The translations under genes were made by a program, and so were the position numbers. Of a stretch of DNA of 46,237 bases, positions 1 to 8,565 are shown piece after piece; the first letter of the stretch is position 1, and every line of letters begins with the position of its first letter. A model generated the notes under the pieces. The model was not told where the DNA came from, searched no databases, and saw only the letters and a program-made list of their open reading frames with translations. Source of the stretch: Clostridia bacterium. GTDB lineage: Bacteria; Bacillota; Clostridia; Oscillospirales; CAG-272. The stretch is from assembly GCA_017503285.1 (NCBI GenBank), contig JAFVTH010000020.1, positions 1 through 46,237 of the forward strand, read 5' to 3'.

Positions 1-1721
1 AGCTCTGCATCCTTGTAGTCATCTACAAGTCCTGTAACCTGCATTTCAAAGATTGAATACTGCTTTTTATCATCAAATGATGCGCTAAACGCACCTTCCT
101 TTAATGTTGTACCATCAAATAGTGTATTTGTTGCACCAAGCTTTGCTACAGATGCTACTGCTAAGCCGTACTGAACTGTTTTGCCGGTTGCCTCGTATGC
201 GCCAAGTGCCTCAAAGTTTACTGCAAAGCCTTGAAGGATTGCTGTGCCACTATATGAATAGCCGTTGTTTACAAAGATTGCAGGAACTTGATATTCTGCC
301 TTGTCTGTATATGTATATCTTTCTACATCACATGCTGCACACTTGTAGTAGTAGTAGCCTACCTTAAGGAAGCCGTTGTCGTACTTAAGCTCAATAAAGT
401 CGCCCTTTGTGTGGCCAAGTGCAGGAATCGGAGTAACACCCGGATTTTTCGCTCCACAGAAGCAGCTATAGCCTTTTCCGCCCTCTTCTGTACATGTAGC
501 CGCCTTGTCTACCTTGTAAAGGTGTGTTTCGTTACCGTCTGCGTTACAATATACAAATGCTGCGGATGAGTATTGTGTGGAAATATCTGCGCTAGACAAA
601 TCGTTCTCGTTACACAAATATATCTTTATTCCTGGTTTCCAAGCGTTTCCTGTTGTGCTGATATTTGTCATATCGCCACGGAACACAATGCTTATAGCAT
701 TTGTGTTACAAAAAGCCCAACCATTATCCAAGACTGTTAAATTCTCGGGGAAAACAATAACGTCATTAAGCGACGCACAGCCCTTAAAGGTTTCACCATA
801 TAGGGCTGTTAGATTTGTTGGGAAGTAGTAAACCTCTGGCTTTTCTGTTTCGCTTGGGTCATTTACAAAATACAATTTGTCGCAACCATCAAATGGTGAT
901 TGGTTTGAGCCATTTACGCCAAGAGATGTAATTCCCTTTGGAATATAAAATGCTGTGAGATTGTCACAATCCTTGAACGCTTGTGCACCGATAGATGTCA
1001 ATTTGGAGTTTGCTCCGATTTCCACTGATGTAAGAGCTCCACAACCATACAATGCCATATGACCAATGGATTTAACCTGGTCAGGAACAACAAGCTTCTC
1101 TAGCTTGTCACACTCATAAGTAAACCAAGCAGGATAGTTAGTTACATAATTACCCAACTCTACAACCTCTACAGGCGAGGTGGAGATCCAGTTAACTCCC
1201 GTGAGAGGACCTGGTATTTCTGTGTCTGTTGATAATTTTGCAAAGCTAAAATATTTTAGACTTGTGCCACGGAACACATTTTTGTTACCTTCATACAAAT
1301 AAAACAAAAGAGCATTCATGTCTGTGTAGCCGTTTGGCATTTCGTATGCAGTAATGTCAGGCGTAGAAAATCCTGTGGTGTTTCCACAGTATTCTTCAAT
1401 AAGTCCATTTAATGCTGTAAAATTAAAACCGTCGTTAAGTGCCTGTTTTTTAGAAATATAGTAAGCAGGGAATGTGTGAGAGCCTGCCTCGCATGTGCAG
1501 TTCAGCGTTACTCGTGCGTCCTCTGTCGCAGGCACCCCTGTCTCGTTATCCTTTACGATAACGGTGTTTACCATGTCTCCAATCGCAATATCGCTATTAC
1601 CGTCGCCGTTTAGGTCGATAATCTCTACATCGCCGAAATATTCCTCTGCGCTAACAGAAATTGCAAACACGGAAACAATTGCAACTACCATAAGCGCAAG
1701 GATTAAAAGCTTCTTTTTCAT
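1..1721 (-). CDS. Secreted leucine-rich-repeat (BspA-like) surface protein, 3' end outside window
   Basis: An open frame runs on the minus strand from an ATG at 1721 to the window edge with no stop, so the C-terminus is missing (at least 573 codons). It starts with a signal peptide: MKKK, a hydrophobic core, then a likely cleavage after SVSA near residue 25. A short acidic DLNGDGNSD stretch follows, resembling a dockerin-like or calcium-binding loop. Repeats of the LRR_5/BspA type then appear (cores such as LTSIGAQAFKDCDNLTAF and LTALYGETFKGCASL). A Cys-rich segment (CTEEGGKGYSCFCGA) comes later, of the kind seen in secreted Clostridia proteins with many adhesive repeats. The start is supported by an AGGGAG site 7 nt upstream and a consensus promoter. 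The likely role is cell-surface binding; the ligand is unknown. Confidence 0.85.
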   Translation of the reverse strand, partial: MKKKLLILALMVVAIVSVFAISVSAEEYFGDVEIIDLNGDGNSDIAIGDMVNTVIVKDNETGVPATEDARVTLNCTCEAGSHTFPAYYISKKQALNDGFNFTALNGLIEEYCGNTTGFSTPDITAYEMPNGYTDMNALLFYLYEGNKNVFRGTSLKYFSFAKLSTDTEIPGPLTGVNWISTSPVEVVELGNYVTNYPAWFTYECDKLEKLVVPDQVKSIGHMALYGCGALTSVEIGANSKLTSIGAQAFKDCDNLTAFYIPKGITSLGVNGSNQSPFDGCDKLYFVNDPSETEKPEVYYFPTNLTALYGETFKGCASLNDVIVFPENLTVLDNGWAFCNTNAISIVFRGDMTNISTTGNAWKPGIKIYLCNENDLSSADISTQYSSAAFVYCNADGNETHLYKVDKAATCTEEGGKGYSCFCGAKNPGVTPIPALGHTKGDFIELKYDNGFLKVGYYYYKCAACDVERYTYTDKAEYQVPAIFVNNGYSYSGTAILQGFAVNFEALGAYEATGKTVQYGLAVASVAKLGATNTLFDGTTLKEGAFSASFDDKKQYSIFEMQVTGLVDDYKDAE

Positions 1722-1762
1722 AATTTATACTCCCTTATAATATAGAATATATTTCCAATTAA

Positions 1763-1791
1763 ATTATATCATAAATAAATATTTATGTCAA
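1763..1791 (-). promoter_or_regulatory. Consensus promoter of the LRR protein gene
   Basis: Reading the minus strand, TTGACA (1786-1791) is followed by 17 nt and TATAAT (1763-1768), about 40 nt before the LRR gene start. Confidence 0.75.
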
Positions 1792-1813
1792 TGTTTTAGA
1801 TATAAAAATAGAT

Positions 1814-1838
1814 ATAAAAAGCCGCACAAGCGTGCGAC
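1814..1838 (-). terminator. Terminator downstream of the 57-residue ORF
   Basis: On the minus strand GTCGCAC-GCTT-GTGCGGC forms a 7-bp stem (one G-U pair) followed by five T. It lies between the small ORF at 1861-2034 and the LRR promoter, so it separates the two transcripts. Confidence 0.65.
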
Positions 1839-1860
1839 TTTTTCTTATGTCATTACAGAA

Positions 1861-2034
1861 TTAGTTAAACAGAAGGTCAAGAATACCAACTGTGGATGTG
1901 CCCTTTGTTACAGTTTCTAGACCGTTGCCAAAGTCGAAGGTTGTTTGCTCTGTTTTAATGTTGTTTGCAGAAAATGCCATAATATCCTCTGCTTGAGCTT
2001 CCTCTCTTTTGTAGGTAGGAGAAATATATTTCAT
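1861..2034 (-). CDS. Small hypothetical protein, 57 residues
   Basis: ATG at 2034 is preceded by a GGGGGA ribosome binding site, and TAA ends at 1861, followed by a hairpin terminator. The peptide starts MKYISPTYKREEAQAEDIM and has a second half rich in Thr, Gly and Asn ending in GILDLLFN. It has no signal peptide or membrane segment. The layout (charged leader-like N-terminus, short polar C-terminus) is loosely reminiscent of small Clostridia peptides starting MKYxxP, some of which lie near peptide-maturation genes, but no modification enzyme or transporter is visible here. Function unknown. The RBS and terminator make it a credible gene. Confidence 0.6.
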   Translation of the reverse strand: MKYISPTYKREEAQAEDIMAFSANNIKTEQTTFDFGNGLETVTKGTSTVGILDLLFN

Positions 2035-2241
2035 CCTAAATCCCCCTTTTTAGTTAGTTAACTTACGGTACTGGTACATATTACCATACTTTTTTTAACA
2101 TATGCAAAAATATGCCATAATAGATTAATCTAATTTGTATTAGCCCCACGAGTGCTTTCAAAAAGGGCTTTTACAACAGCATTTTGGGCAGTCGGAACAC
2201 ACCTGCCCCTACGGTGGGTAAGAGCGAGCTTTGCGATATTT

Positions 2242-2300
2242 CGGGCGGATATGGAATCTGCCCCTATGGGTGTGGCAAATGCCATAATTTTCGGCAGGAG
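2242..2300. repeat. GC-rich intergenic repeat, copy 1
   Basis: 59-nt unit containing GGATATGGAATCTGCCCCTA, repeated at 2333-2391 with five differences. It lies in a 444-nt gene-free stretch (2035-2478) clearly richer in GC than its surroundings. It encodes nothing convincing, although open frames run through it on both strands. Confidence 0.8.
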
Positions 2301-2332
2301 CAAGCCCCCACCCTACGATTTTTATCTTTCGA

Positions 2333-2391
2333 CGGGCAGATATGGAATCCGCCCCTACGGGTGTGGCAAATGCCATAAAATTCGGCAGGAG
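2333..2391. repeat. GC-rich intergenic repeat, copy 2
   Basis: Second copy of the 59-nt unit at 2242-2300, in direct orientation with a 32-nt spacer. Decayed partial versions (such as CCTGCCCCTACGGTGGG near 2201) flank both. Confidence 0.8.
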
Positions 2392-2448
2392 ATACGCCCC
2401 TGCCCTGCGAGATAGGGGTGGGCAAGGGGGTAGATTTGGGCTATAAAA

Positions 2449-2478
2449 AGCAAAAAATGCGACACAGGGTCGCATTTT
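2449..2478 (-). terminator. metA terminator, containing the dispersed CGACACAGGGTCG motif
   Basis: AAAAAATGCGAC-CCTGT-GTCGCATTTTTT is a perfect stem with A/T tracts on both sides, so it can work on either strand. It begins right at the metA stop. Its loop and upper stem are one copy of the CGACACAGGGTCG repeat (2460-2472). Confidence 0.8.
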
Positions 2479-3414
2479 TTATTTTTTCTCCATTATTCTT
2501 TTGCTAATGCCCTCTATGTCGTAGGGGGTCATTTGGTAGACGTAATAGTTTAGCCAGTTTGAGTAAATAATGTTTGCTGTTGAGTACCAGTTTGGTGCAA
2601 TCTTTGTTTTTTCCGCATCACGGAAGTAATGCTGCGGCTCTTCAATCGGAAGCCCCTTTGCAAGATCCCTCAAATACTCGTTTTTCAAGGTATCTCTATC
2701 GTATTCCATATGACCCATTAGGAAAATCCTTCTGCCATCCTTGGAGCGAATAACAGAGGGTCCGATTTCACTTGAGCCGGCAAGGAGCATAAGGTCGTCA
2801 ACCTTGCGTATTTCCTCCTCCTTCATTGTTGTGTGACGAGAGTGAGGCATATGAAACTCCTCATCGGTGCCCTTTAGCAGCGGGTCAAATTGAACGTATT
2901 TTGTATGCTTGAATATGCCGAAAATCTTTTTGTCAAGTATGAGCTTGTTAAGCCCATAGTAGTAATGAAGCGCAGCCTGCGCGCCCCAGCAAATAAAGAT
3001 TGTGCTTGTAACATTCTTGTCTGCAAAGTCAAATATCTCGCAAAGCTCGCGCCAATACTTAACCTCCTCAAACTCCATCATTTCGACAGGTGCGCCTGTT
3101 ATAATCATACCGTCAAAATGCTCGTTTTTAACCTCGGAAAAGGTTTTATAAAATCTTTGTAGGTGGCCAAGGGGAGTGTTTTTGCCCACATAGCTCTCTG
3201 TGCCGATAAGCGTAACCTTTATCTGCAAGGGAGAGTTGGAAAGAAGCCTGATAAGCTGTGTTTCCGTTTCTATCTTTGTAGGCATAAGATTTAGAATTGC
3301 AATTTCAATAGGACGTATATCCTGTGTCATCGCCCTTTCGTGATTCATAACGAAAATGTTTTCCTCTGAAAGGGTTTGGTACGCAGGAATGTCCTTTGGA
3401 ATAATAATGGGCAT
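2479..3414 (-). CDS. metA: Homoserine O-acetyltransferase (MetA family)
   Basis: 311-residue MetA-family acyltransferase that activates the hydroxyl of L-homoserine with an acyl-CoA at the branch to methionine. Numbered from the ATG at 3414, the catalytic triad falls at the canonical positions: Cys142 (in ICWGAQAALHYYYG), His235 and Glu237 (in LMGHMEYDRD). Residue 111 is Glu (GAPVE). In this family Glu111 goes with acetyl-CoA and Gly111 with succinyl-CoA, so O-acetylhomoserine is the predicted product. That fits the O-acetylhomoserine sulfhydrylase directly upstream in the same operon. A hairpin overlaps the ribosome binding site (see leader). Despite its usual database name this is probably not a succinyltransferase. 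Confidence 0.93.
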   Translation of the reverse strand: MPIIIPKDIPAYQTLSEENIFVMNHERAMTQDIRPIEIAILNLMPTKIETETQLIRLLSNSPLQIKVTLIGTESYVGKNTPLGHLQRFYKTFSEVKNEHFDGMIITGAPVEMMEFEEVKYWRELCEIFDFADKNVTSTIFICWGAQAALHYYYGLNKLILDKKIFGIFKHTKYVQFDPLLKGTDEEFHMPHSRHTTMKEEEIRKVDDLMLLAGSSEIGPSVIRSKDGRRIFLMGHMEYDRDTLKNEYLRDLAKGLPIEEPQHYFRDAEKTKIAPNWYSTANIIYSNWLNYYVYQMTPYDIEGISKRIMEKK

Positions 3415-3530
3415 AAAATATCTCCTTTATCAGCAAAGGATACGGACCGGGTTATCTCGGAGCGATAAATGCCGAGCCTCGTCCGACCCTTGTGTTGAAA
3501 ATTTCTATGTTTTAGTCGACCCTGTGTCGA
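3415..3530 (-). promoter_or_regulatory. Structured metA leader with sequestered ribosome binding site
   Basis: The 116-nt metY-metA gap, read on the minus strand, holds a nested hairpin: an outer CGGAC/GTCCG arm, then CTCGG-CATTTATCGCT-CCGAG. A second hairpin, TATCCTTT-GCTGAT-AAAGGA (3419-3441), buries the AAAGGAG ribosome binding site of metA. It also carries one copy of the CGACACAGGGTCG motif (3517-3529). I do not recognise it as a SAM-I or other known class. A translational switch is an inference from the SD-masking stem. Confidence 0.45.
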
Positions 3531-4799
3531 TTAAATAGCGTCAAGCGCCTGTTTTATGTCGTTTATAATGTCCTCCGGATTTTCGATGCCAACAGAAAGA
3601 CGAATAAGGTTTTCCTTGATGCCGATTGCCTCAAGGTCTGATGTTGAAAGCTGACGGTGTGTTGTTGATGCAGGGTGTAAAACGCAGCTTCTGGCATCTG
3701 CAACGTGGGTAACAATAGCAATCATTTCAAGCTTTTCCATAAACTCTGATGCCTTGTCCTTGCCACCCTTAACGCCAAAGCTCATCATACCGCCCTGTCC
3801 CTTTGGCATATATTTCATAGCTATATCGTGATATTTGTTGCTTTCAAGAGATGGGTGCAAAATCCACTCAACCTTTGGATGAGTTGAAAGGAACTGCGCC
3901 ACCTTTCTTGCGTTTTCGGAGTGTCTTTCCATACGGAGAGCAAGAGTTTCCATGCCAAGGTTGGTAAGGAAAGCGTTTTGTGGGCTCATAATCGCGCCCA
4001 AATCTCTCATCATTTGAACTCTGCACTTAACACCGAAGGCAGTTTTGCCAAGGTCAGCATAAATAAGTCCGTGATAGCTCTCGTCCGGAACTAAAAACTC
4101 CTTATATCTGTCGGTCGCCTTAAAATCAAAGTTACCGCCGTCGATAATCACGCCGCCCAAGGCAACTGCGTGGCCGTCAAGATACTTAGATGAGGAATAG
4201 ATAACTACATTTGCGCCAAAGTCAAGAGGTCTGCACAGCACCGGTGTAACAAGAGTGTTATCAACCATAAACAGAACCTTGTTTCTCTTGGCAATATCAG
4301 CAAGCTTTTCAAAGTCGAGAACAACGATAGTTGGGTTTGCAATTGTTTCTGCAAAAATGATTTTTGTCTTATCGTCAACAAGCCTTTCTATGTTCTCCTT
4401 TGTGTCGTCGGGGTCGAAAAAGCGACACTCTATGCCATATTTTGGCAAAGTAACGGAAAATAGATTATAGCTACCACCATAAATTGCTCTTGATGCAACA
4501 ACGTTGTCGCCTGCGTTACAAACGTTCAAAACAGCAAGCAATGTAGCACTCATACCGGAAGCCGTTGCAATACCCATAACGCCACCGTCAAGGGCGGTAA
4601 GCTTCTTTTCAAAAACATCAACGGTTGGGTTGGCAAGCCTTGTGTAGAAATAGCCGTCTGCCTTCAAGTCAAAGAGGTCAGCCATTTCCCCAGCCTTTTC
4701 ATAGTAGTAGGTTGTGCTTTGCACGATAGGTGTAACACGTGGCTCGCCGCTTTTTGGTGTGTAGCCACCCTGCACACAAATTGTATCTAAATTTTTCAT
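3531..4799 (-). CDS. metY: O-acetylhomoserine sulfhydrylase (PLP enzyme)
   Basis: 422-residue Cys/Met-metabolism PLP enzyme of the MetY type. It replaces the acetyl group of O-acetylhomoserine with sulfide to give homocysteine. The fold-type I features are visible: the VDNT aspartate at residue 180, the internal-aldimine lysine in YSSSKYLDGH at residue 205, and the LSVGIENPEDII C-terminal signature. ATG at 4799 has an AGGAG site upstream. It sits 12 nt after the UPF0210 gene and before metA, giving a two-step homoserine-to-homocysteine unit. A close alternative (cystathionine gamma-synthase) is less likely given the paired acetyl-type MetA. Confidence 0.92.
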   Translation of the reverse strand: MKNLDTICVQGGYTPKSGEPRVTPIVQSTTYYYEKAGEMADLFDLKADGYFYTRLANPTVDVFEKKLTALDGGVMGIATASGMSATLLAVLNVCNAGDNVVASRAIYGGSYNLFSVTLPKYGIECRFFDPDDTKENIERLVDDKTKIIFAETIANPTIVVLDFEKLADIAKRNKVLFMVDNTLVTPVLCRPLDFGANVVIYSSSKYLDGHAVALGGVIIDGGNFDFKATDRYKEFLVPDESYHGLIYADLGKTAFGVKCRVQMMRDLGAIMSPQNAFLTNLGMETLALRMERHSENARKVAQFLSTHPKVEWILHPSLESNKYHDIAMKYMPKGQGGMMSFGVKGGKDKASEFMEKLEMIAIVTHVADARSCVLHPASTTHRQLSTSDLEAIGIKENLIRLSVGIENPEDIINDIKQALDAI

Positions 4800-4810
4800 A
4801 TTTTTCTCCT

Positions 4811-6169
4811 TTAGTTCTTAAGACTATGGATTGGAGCAGGGATTCTGCCGCCACGGTTTATAAATTCCTCAGAGGAATAGTCGCTAAGCTTCATAATCGG
4901 CGCGTGTCCGAGCAGACCGCCAAACTCAACGCTTTCTCCAACGCCCTTGCCGTGAACAGGGATAAGTCTTACTGCGGTTGTTTTGTTATTCACAACACCG
5001 ATTGCAATCTCATCAGCGATAATTCCGCTAAGAGTTGCTGCGCTTGTGTCGCCGGGAACAGCAATCATATCAAGACCAACAGAGCAAACAGCAGTCATAG
5101 CCTCTAATTTTTCAATGGAGAGCGCGCCCATTTCAGCCGCCTCAATCATACCTGCGTCCTCGGAAACAGGAATAAATGCACCGCTAAGACCGCCAACGTG
5201 GCTTGATGCCATAACTCCACCCTTCTTAACAGCATCGTTAAGCATAGCAAGGGCAGCCGTTGTGCCGTGAGTGCCGCATCTTTCAAGACCCATATTTTCA
5301 AGAATCCTTGCAACAGAGTCGCCAACTGCAGGGGTTGGAGCCAAGGAAAGGTCAATAATGCCGTAAGGTGTGTTGAGGCGCTTAGATGCCTCATAGGCAA
5401 TAAGCTGACCCACTCTTGTAATCTTAAACGCAGTTTTCTTAATTACGTCAGCAAGCTGAGAAAAGTCGCAATAGCCCTCGCGCTTAATGGCAGATGCCAC
5501 AACGCCAGGTCCGGAAACGCCAACATTTATAACAGTATCAGGCTCGCCAATGCCGTGGATTGCGCCTGCCATAAACGGATTATCCTCCGGAATGTTTGCA
5601 AAAACAACAAGCTTTGCGCAGCCAATGGAATCTCTGTCCCTTGTTAGGTACGCCGTTTCCTTCATTATCTCGCCCATGCGCTTAACCGCATCCATATTGA
5701 TGCCTGCCTTTGTGCTGGCAACATTTACGCTGGAGCAAACCTTTGTGGTGGTGGAAAGCGCCTCCGGTATAGCCTCGATAAGGTTTTTTGAGCCCTTGGT
5801 CATACCCTTTTGCACAAGCGCGCCAAAGCCACCGATAAAGTTAATGCCAACCTCGTTTGCCGCCCTTTCAAGCACGCCTGCAAGACGGACAAAGCCCTCA
5901 CTATCACAGCTTGCGCCAACTAGGGAAAGCGGAGTTACAGATACTCTTTTATTAATAATCGGAATACCGTAGGTAGCCTCAAGCTCGTTTGCAACGGGCA
6001 CAAGGTTCTTTGCCGAGGTGGTAATTTTGTCGTAAATCTTTTGTTCAAGTCTTTTTTGGTCGTCACTAATACAATCAAACAAGGAAATACCCATCGTAAC
6101 AGTACGAATATCAAGGTTTTCCTGCTTAATCATATTGACTGTTTCAAGTATATCATTTATGTTAAGCAT
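4811..6169 (-). CDS. UPF0210 (DUF711) family protein
   Basis: 452 residues, full length for UPF0210, a widespread family annotated as PFL family protein because of a remote similarity to pyruvate formate-lyase folds. Conserved glycine-rich stretches are present ([53 protein letters not shown]). It follows the ACT-domain gene by 9 nt, the usual pairing of UPF0237 and UPF0210. The biochemical role of this pair is not established. Its placement ahead of metY-metA hints at an amino-acid link, which is inference only. Confidence 0.9.
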   Translation of the reverse strand: MLNINDILETVNMIKQENLDIRTVTMGISLFDCISDDQKRLEQKIYDKITTSAKNLVPVANELEATYGIPIINKRVSVTPLSLVGASCDSEGFVRLAGVLERAANEVGINFIGGFGALVQKGMTKGSKNLIEAIPEALSTTTKVCSSVNVASTKAGINMDAVKRMGEIMKETAYLTRDRDSIGCAKLVVFANIPEDNPFMAGAIHGIGEPDTVINVGVSGPGVVASAIKREGYCDFSQLADVIKKTAFKITRVGQLIAYEASKRLNTPYGIIDLSLAPTPAVGDSVARILENMGLERCGTHGTTAALAMLNDAVKKGGVMASSHVGGLSGAFIPVSEDAGMIEAAEMGALSIEKLEAMTAVCSVGLDMIAVPGDTSAATLSGIIADEIAIGVVNNKTTAVRLIPVHGKGVGESVEFGGLLGHAPIMKLSDYSSEEFINRGGRIPAPIHSLKN

Positions 6170-6178
6170 ATTTACCTC

Positions 6179-6448
6179 TTAGATTCTGTGCATGGAATTG
6201 AAAATGTCCTCGTGCATAGCACGGATGTCAAGCCCCTTACGCTCGCCAAGGATAGAAAGCTCCTTTTGGAAAACAGAAAACTCGGTTTCCATCTTCTCAA
6301 TCTCCACAAGCATAATCATAGCAAAGTAGTCCTTAAGAACGCTTTGAGTAATATCAACAATGTTTGCGTTGTGCTTTGCACACTCTGCACTAACCTCTGC
6401 AATAATACCCACAGAGTCCTTTCCTATAACAGTAACAACAGCCTTCAT
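6179..6448 (-). CDS. UPF0237 ACT-domain protein
   Basis: 89-residue single ACT domain (start MKAVVTVIGKDSVGIIAEVS, with the typical ligand-loop GKDSVGI). Proteins of this family resemble the GcvR regulatory ACT module and probably sense an amino acid. ATG at 6448 has an AAAGGAGAG site. It is the first gene of the minus-strand operon UPF0237-UPF0210-metY-metA, driven by the promoter at 6490-6518. Confidence 0.9.
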   Translation of the reverse strand: MKAVVTVIGKDSVGIIAEVSAECAKHNANIVDITQSVLKDYFAMIMLVEIEKMETEFSVFQKELSILGERKGLDIRAMHEDIFNSMHRI

Positions 6449-6489
6449 ATTTAGCTCTCCTTTATTTGCGCGAAAATTTTATTAAATAA

Positions 6490-6518
6490 AGTATAGCACT
6501 TATAAATAACTATGTCAA
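6490..6518 (-). promoter_or_regulatory. Promoter of the UPF0237-UPF0210-metY-metA operon
   Basis: Minus strand: TTGACA (6513-6518), 17-nt spacer, TATACT (6490-6495), about 40 nt before the ATG at 6448. Confidence 0.75.
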
Positions 6519-6620
6519 GAAAAATTAGGTGGGGATTTTTTCGATTTTCCAAAACTGTACCGTTTGGTACCGGTTTTTCTGTGTGATAATACTCTTGCAA
6601 GGGGCGAAAGGAGGTACAAA

Positions 6621-8402
6621 ATAGAGCTAACCCTTTGGGATTTAATTAAAAAACGAAAAAGCCTGTGGGAAAAGCACAGAGATCAATCCCTAGACAAGGA
6701 GCTTGTTGAGGCAATAGCCGACGAGATACTGGACAGAGAGGAAATAAGATACTTGATCCTTGAAAGGCCCTATCTTTTGATTGAGGCATGCTTCTCGGTT
6801 GTAAACAAGGAAAGGAAGACGGTTCCGTTCTTTTTGAACCCGATTCAAAAGGACTTTTTGGACAAATTGCAGACACAGGGTCGGTCAAAACCCTACTTTA
6901 TCTTAAAAAGCAGACAGCAGGGCTTTACCACCTTAATTACTGCAATCGGTCTTTCCTTTGCAATTACAACAAGGAATTTTTCAGGCTTTACACTGGCGGA
7001 CAGAGAGGACAACGCAAGGGCTATATTTTTGGATAAGGCAAAGCTAATGTATGATATGCTGCCGGAAAGGCTTAAGCCGTCGGAAAAATTGAACTCAGCA
7101 AATGAGCTTTTCTTTGACAGGCTTAATTCCTCCTGGAGAGTGTCAACAGCAAGCGAAAGCGTGGGCAGAAGCCGCACCCTTTCCTTTATACACTACTCCG
7201 AGGTGGCATTTTACAGGTGCCCTCTATCTCAGCTTCAGAAATCTATTTCCGAGGCAGGGGTAAAGGATGCGCTTTGCATTTACGAAACCACCGCAAACGG
7301 CTTTAACGAGGCAAAAGCCCTTTGGGACAGCGGGGTCTGTGTAAATCTGTTTTACCCTTGGTATTTAAGTAGCGAATATCGAGAAAACGACCCATCCTAC
7401 AAAGAAAGCGCCGATAGCTGGCTAAAAAACCGGCTTGGGGCGTTAAAAAGACGAGGGCTTGATGAAAGCCAGCTTAATTGGTACGCAAGGAAGTACAAAA
7501 TGTACTTAGACAAAAGCGCAATTAGGCAGGAATATCCATCGTCCCCCGAGGAGGCATTCGTTTCAAGCGGAAGGTGTATCTTTGACAGCGACGCAATCTC
7601 TCATTATTTAAGCTGCTTTGATATTAAGCCAACGCCGGGCTATTTTACATATAAGGAAAGAACAAATCCTGTGTATTTGCCTGACGGCAGGCTTGCCAGC
7701 GCAAGCTCGGAGCTTTACGATATCAAATTTATTCCCGACCAAAACGGCTACATTTCCATAGTAGATATGCCTTACACGCAAGATTTAGGCAGTCAAATTG
7801 TCTTTAAGCCCTATGTTATAGGGGCAGATACAGCAGGCAGTGGCGAGGACTATTTTACAGCAAAGGTGCTGGACAACACAACCGGCAGGTGCGTTGCCAC
7901 CCTTAGGAAAAAGCATTTTGACGAGGATTTATTTGCTAAGCAGCTTTTCTGTCTGGGAAAATTCTATAATGACGCGCTAATTGGTGTGGAGAGTAACTTC
8001 TCTGCCCATCCTGTGCGTGTGCTAAAATCCCTTGGCTATCCCAATCTTTACTCCTCTAAGGGGACAAGCTACGATAGCACAGGGAGCTACCTTGGCTTTA
8101 TTACCACCTCAGTTACAAGACCAATAATTATTGCTAACCTAGTTTCCATAATGCGTGATAATTTGCTTTTGGAAACTGACAGGCAAACTCTTATCGAGAT
8201 GACAAGCTTTGTCCGTCACGAAAACGGTCGGGCAAGCGCATCAAGCGGAGCGCACGACGACCTTGTTATGGCAAGCGCAATTGCCCACTTTATTTCTGGC
8301 GATTTTTCCAAAAAAGTCGGAATTATCGACACAGGGTCAAGTGTTTTGGAAAATAACTTTACTAAAATCCCCTTGCAAGAAGAAACCTTTATGGAGTGGT
8401 AA
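6621..8402 (+). CDS. Phage terminase large subunit, apparent ATA start
   Basis: About 593 residues. The N-terminal ATPase half has an ATP-binding loop of the KSRQQGFTT type (typical of TerL) and an acidic Walker-B-like region around SFIHYSEVAF. The C-terminal RNase-H-like nuclease half has VIGADTAGSGEDY, GVESN and GAHDDLVMASAIA with the expected acidic residues. It would cut and pump DNA into a capsid at the portal. The only good ribosome binding site (AAAGGAGG, 6607-6614) lies 6 nt before an ATA codon at 6621. No ATG, GTG or TTG occurs nearby downstream, and the only in-frame upstream start (TTG 6564) sits in a hairpin without an SD. The last 30 residues (GIIDTGSSV...) overlap a dispersed DNA repeat and may be insertion-derived. 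Confidence 0.85.
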   Translation: MELTLWDLIKKRKSLWEKHRDQSLDKELVEAIADEILDREEIRYLILERPYLLIEACFSVVNKERKTVPFFLNPIQKDFLDKLQTQGRSKPYFILKSRQQGFTTLITAIGLSFAITTRNFSGFTLADREDNARAIFLDKAKLMYDMLPERLKPSEKLNSANELFFDRLNSSWRVSTASESVGRSRTLSFIHYSEVAFYRCPLSQLQKSISEAGVKDALCIYETTANGFNEAKALWDSGVCVNLFYPWYLSSEYRENDPSYKESADSWLKNRLGALKRRGLDESQLNWYARKYKMYLDKSAIRQEYPSSPEEAFVSSGRCIFDSDAISHYLSCFDIKPTPGYFTYKERTNPVYLPDGRLASASSELYDIKFIPDQNGYISIVDMPYTQDLGSQIVFKPYVIGADTAGSGEDYFTAKVLDNTTGRCVATLRKKHFDEDLFAKQLFCLGKFYNDALIGVESNFSAHPVRVLKSLGYPNLYSSKGTSYDSTGSYLGFITTSVTRPIIIANLVSIMRDNLLLETDRQTLIEMTSFVRHENGRASASSGAHDDLVMASAIAHFISGDFSKKVGIIDTGSSVLENNFTKIPLQEETFMEW

Positions 8403-8403
8403 A

Positions 8404-8565
8404 ATGATTAAAATCACTAAAAAGCTTAAGGAGCTTGAGGGTCGCATTGAAGCTCTTGAAAAGGCTCTTAAGGTCGCTGAAAGCAAGGATTTTACCCCAA
8501 GCGGCGACCAAATTTCCTACAAGGAGGTGCTTGAAGAGTGGCTCAATGGCAAGAAAACTACCTAA
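8404..8565 (+). CDS. Small coiled-coil protein between terminase and portal
   Basis: 53 residues (MIKITKKLKELEGRIEALEK...), mostly charged heptads predicted to form a coiled coil. The start is 1 nt after the terminase stop and its 3' end overlaps the portal gene by 28 nt, so translation is probably coupled. The ribosome binding site of the portal gene (AAGGAGGT, 8521-8528) lies inside it. Possibly a head-assembly accessory; I do not recognise a family. Confidence 0.6.
   Translation: MIKITKKLKELEGRIEALEKALKVAESKDFTPSGDQISYKEVLEEWLNGKKTT

Noticed and set aside
1495-1740. Plus-strand open frame within the LRR gene
   Set aside because: It lies antisense to a minus-strand frame with a signal peptide, RBS and promoter; its own sequence has no RBS and looks like a shadow.
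2209-2475. Minus- and plus-strand frames in the GC-rich repeats
   Set aside because: They follow the 59-nt repeat, have no ribosome binding sites and encode Pro/Arg/Cys-rich nonsense.
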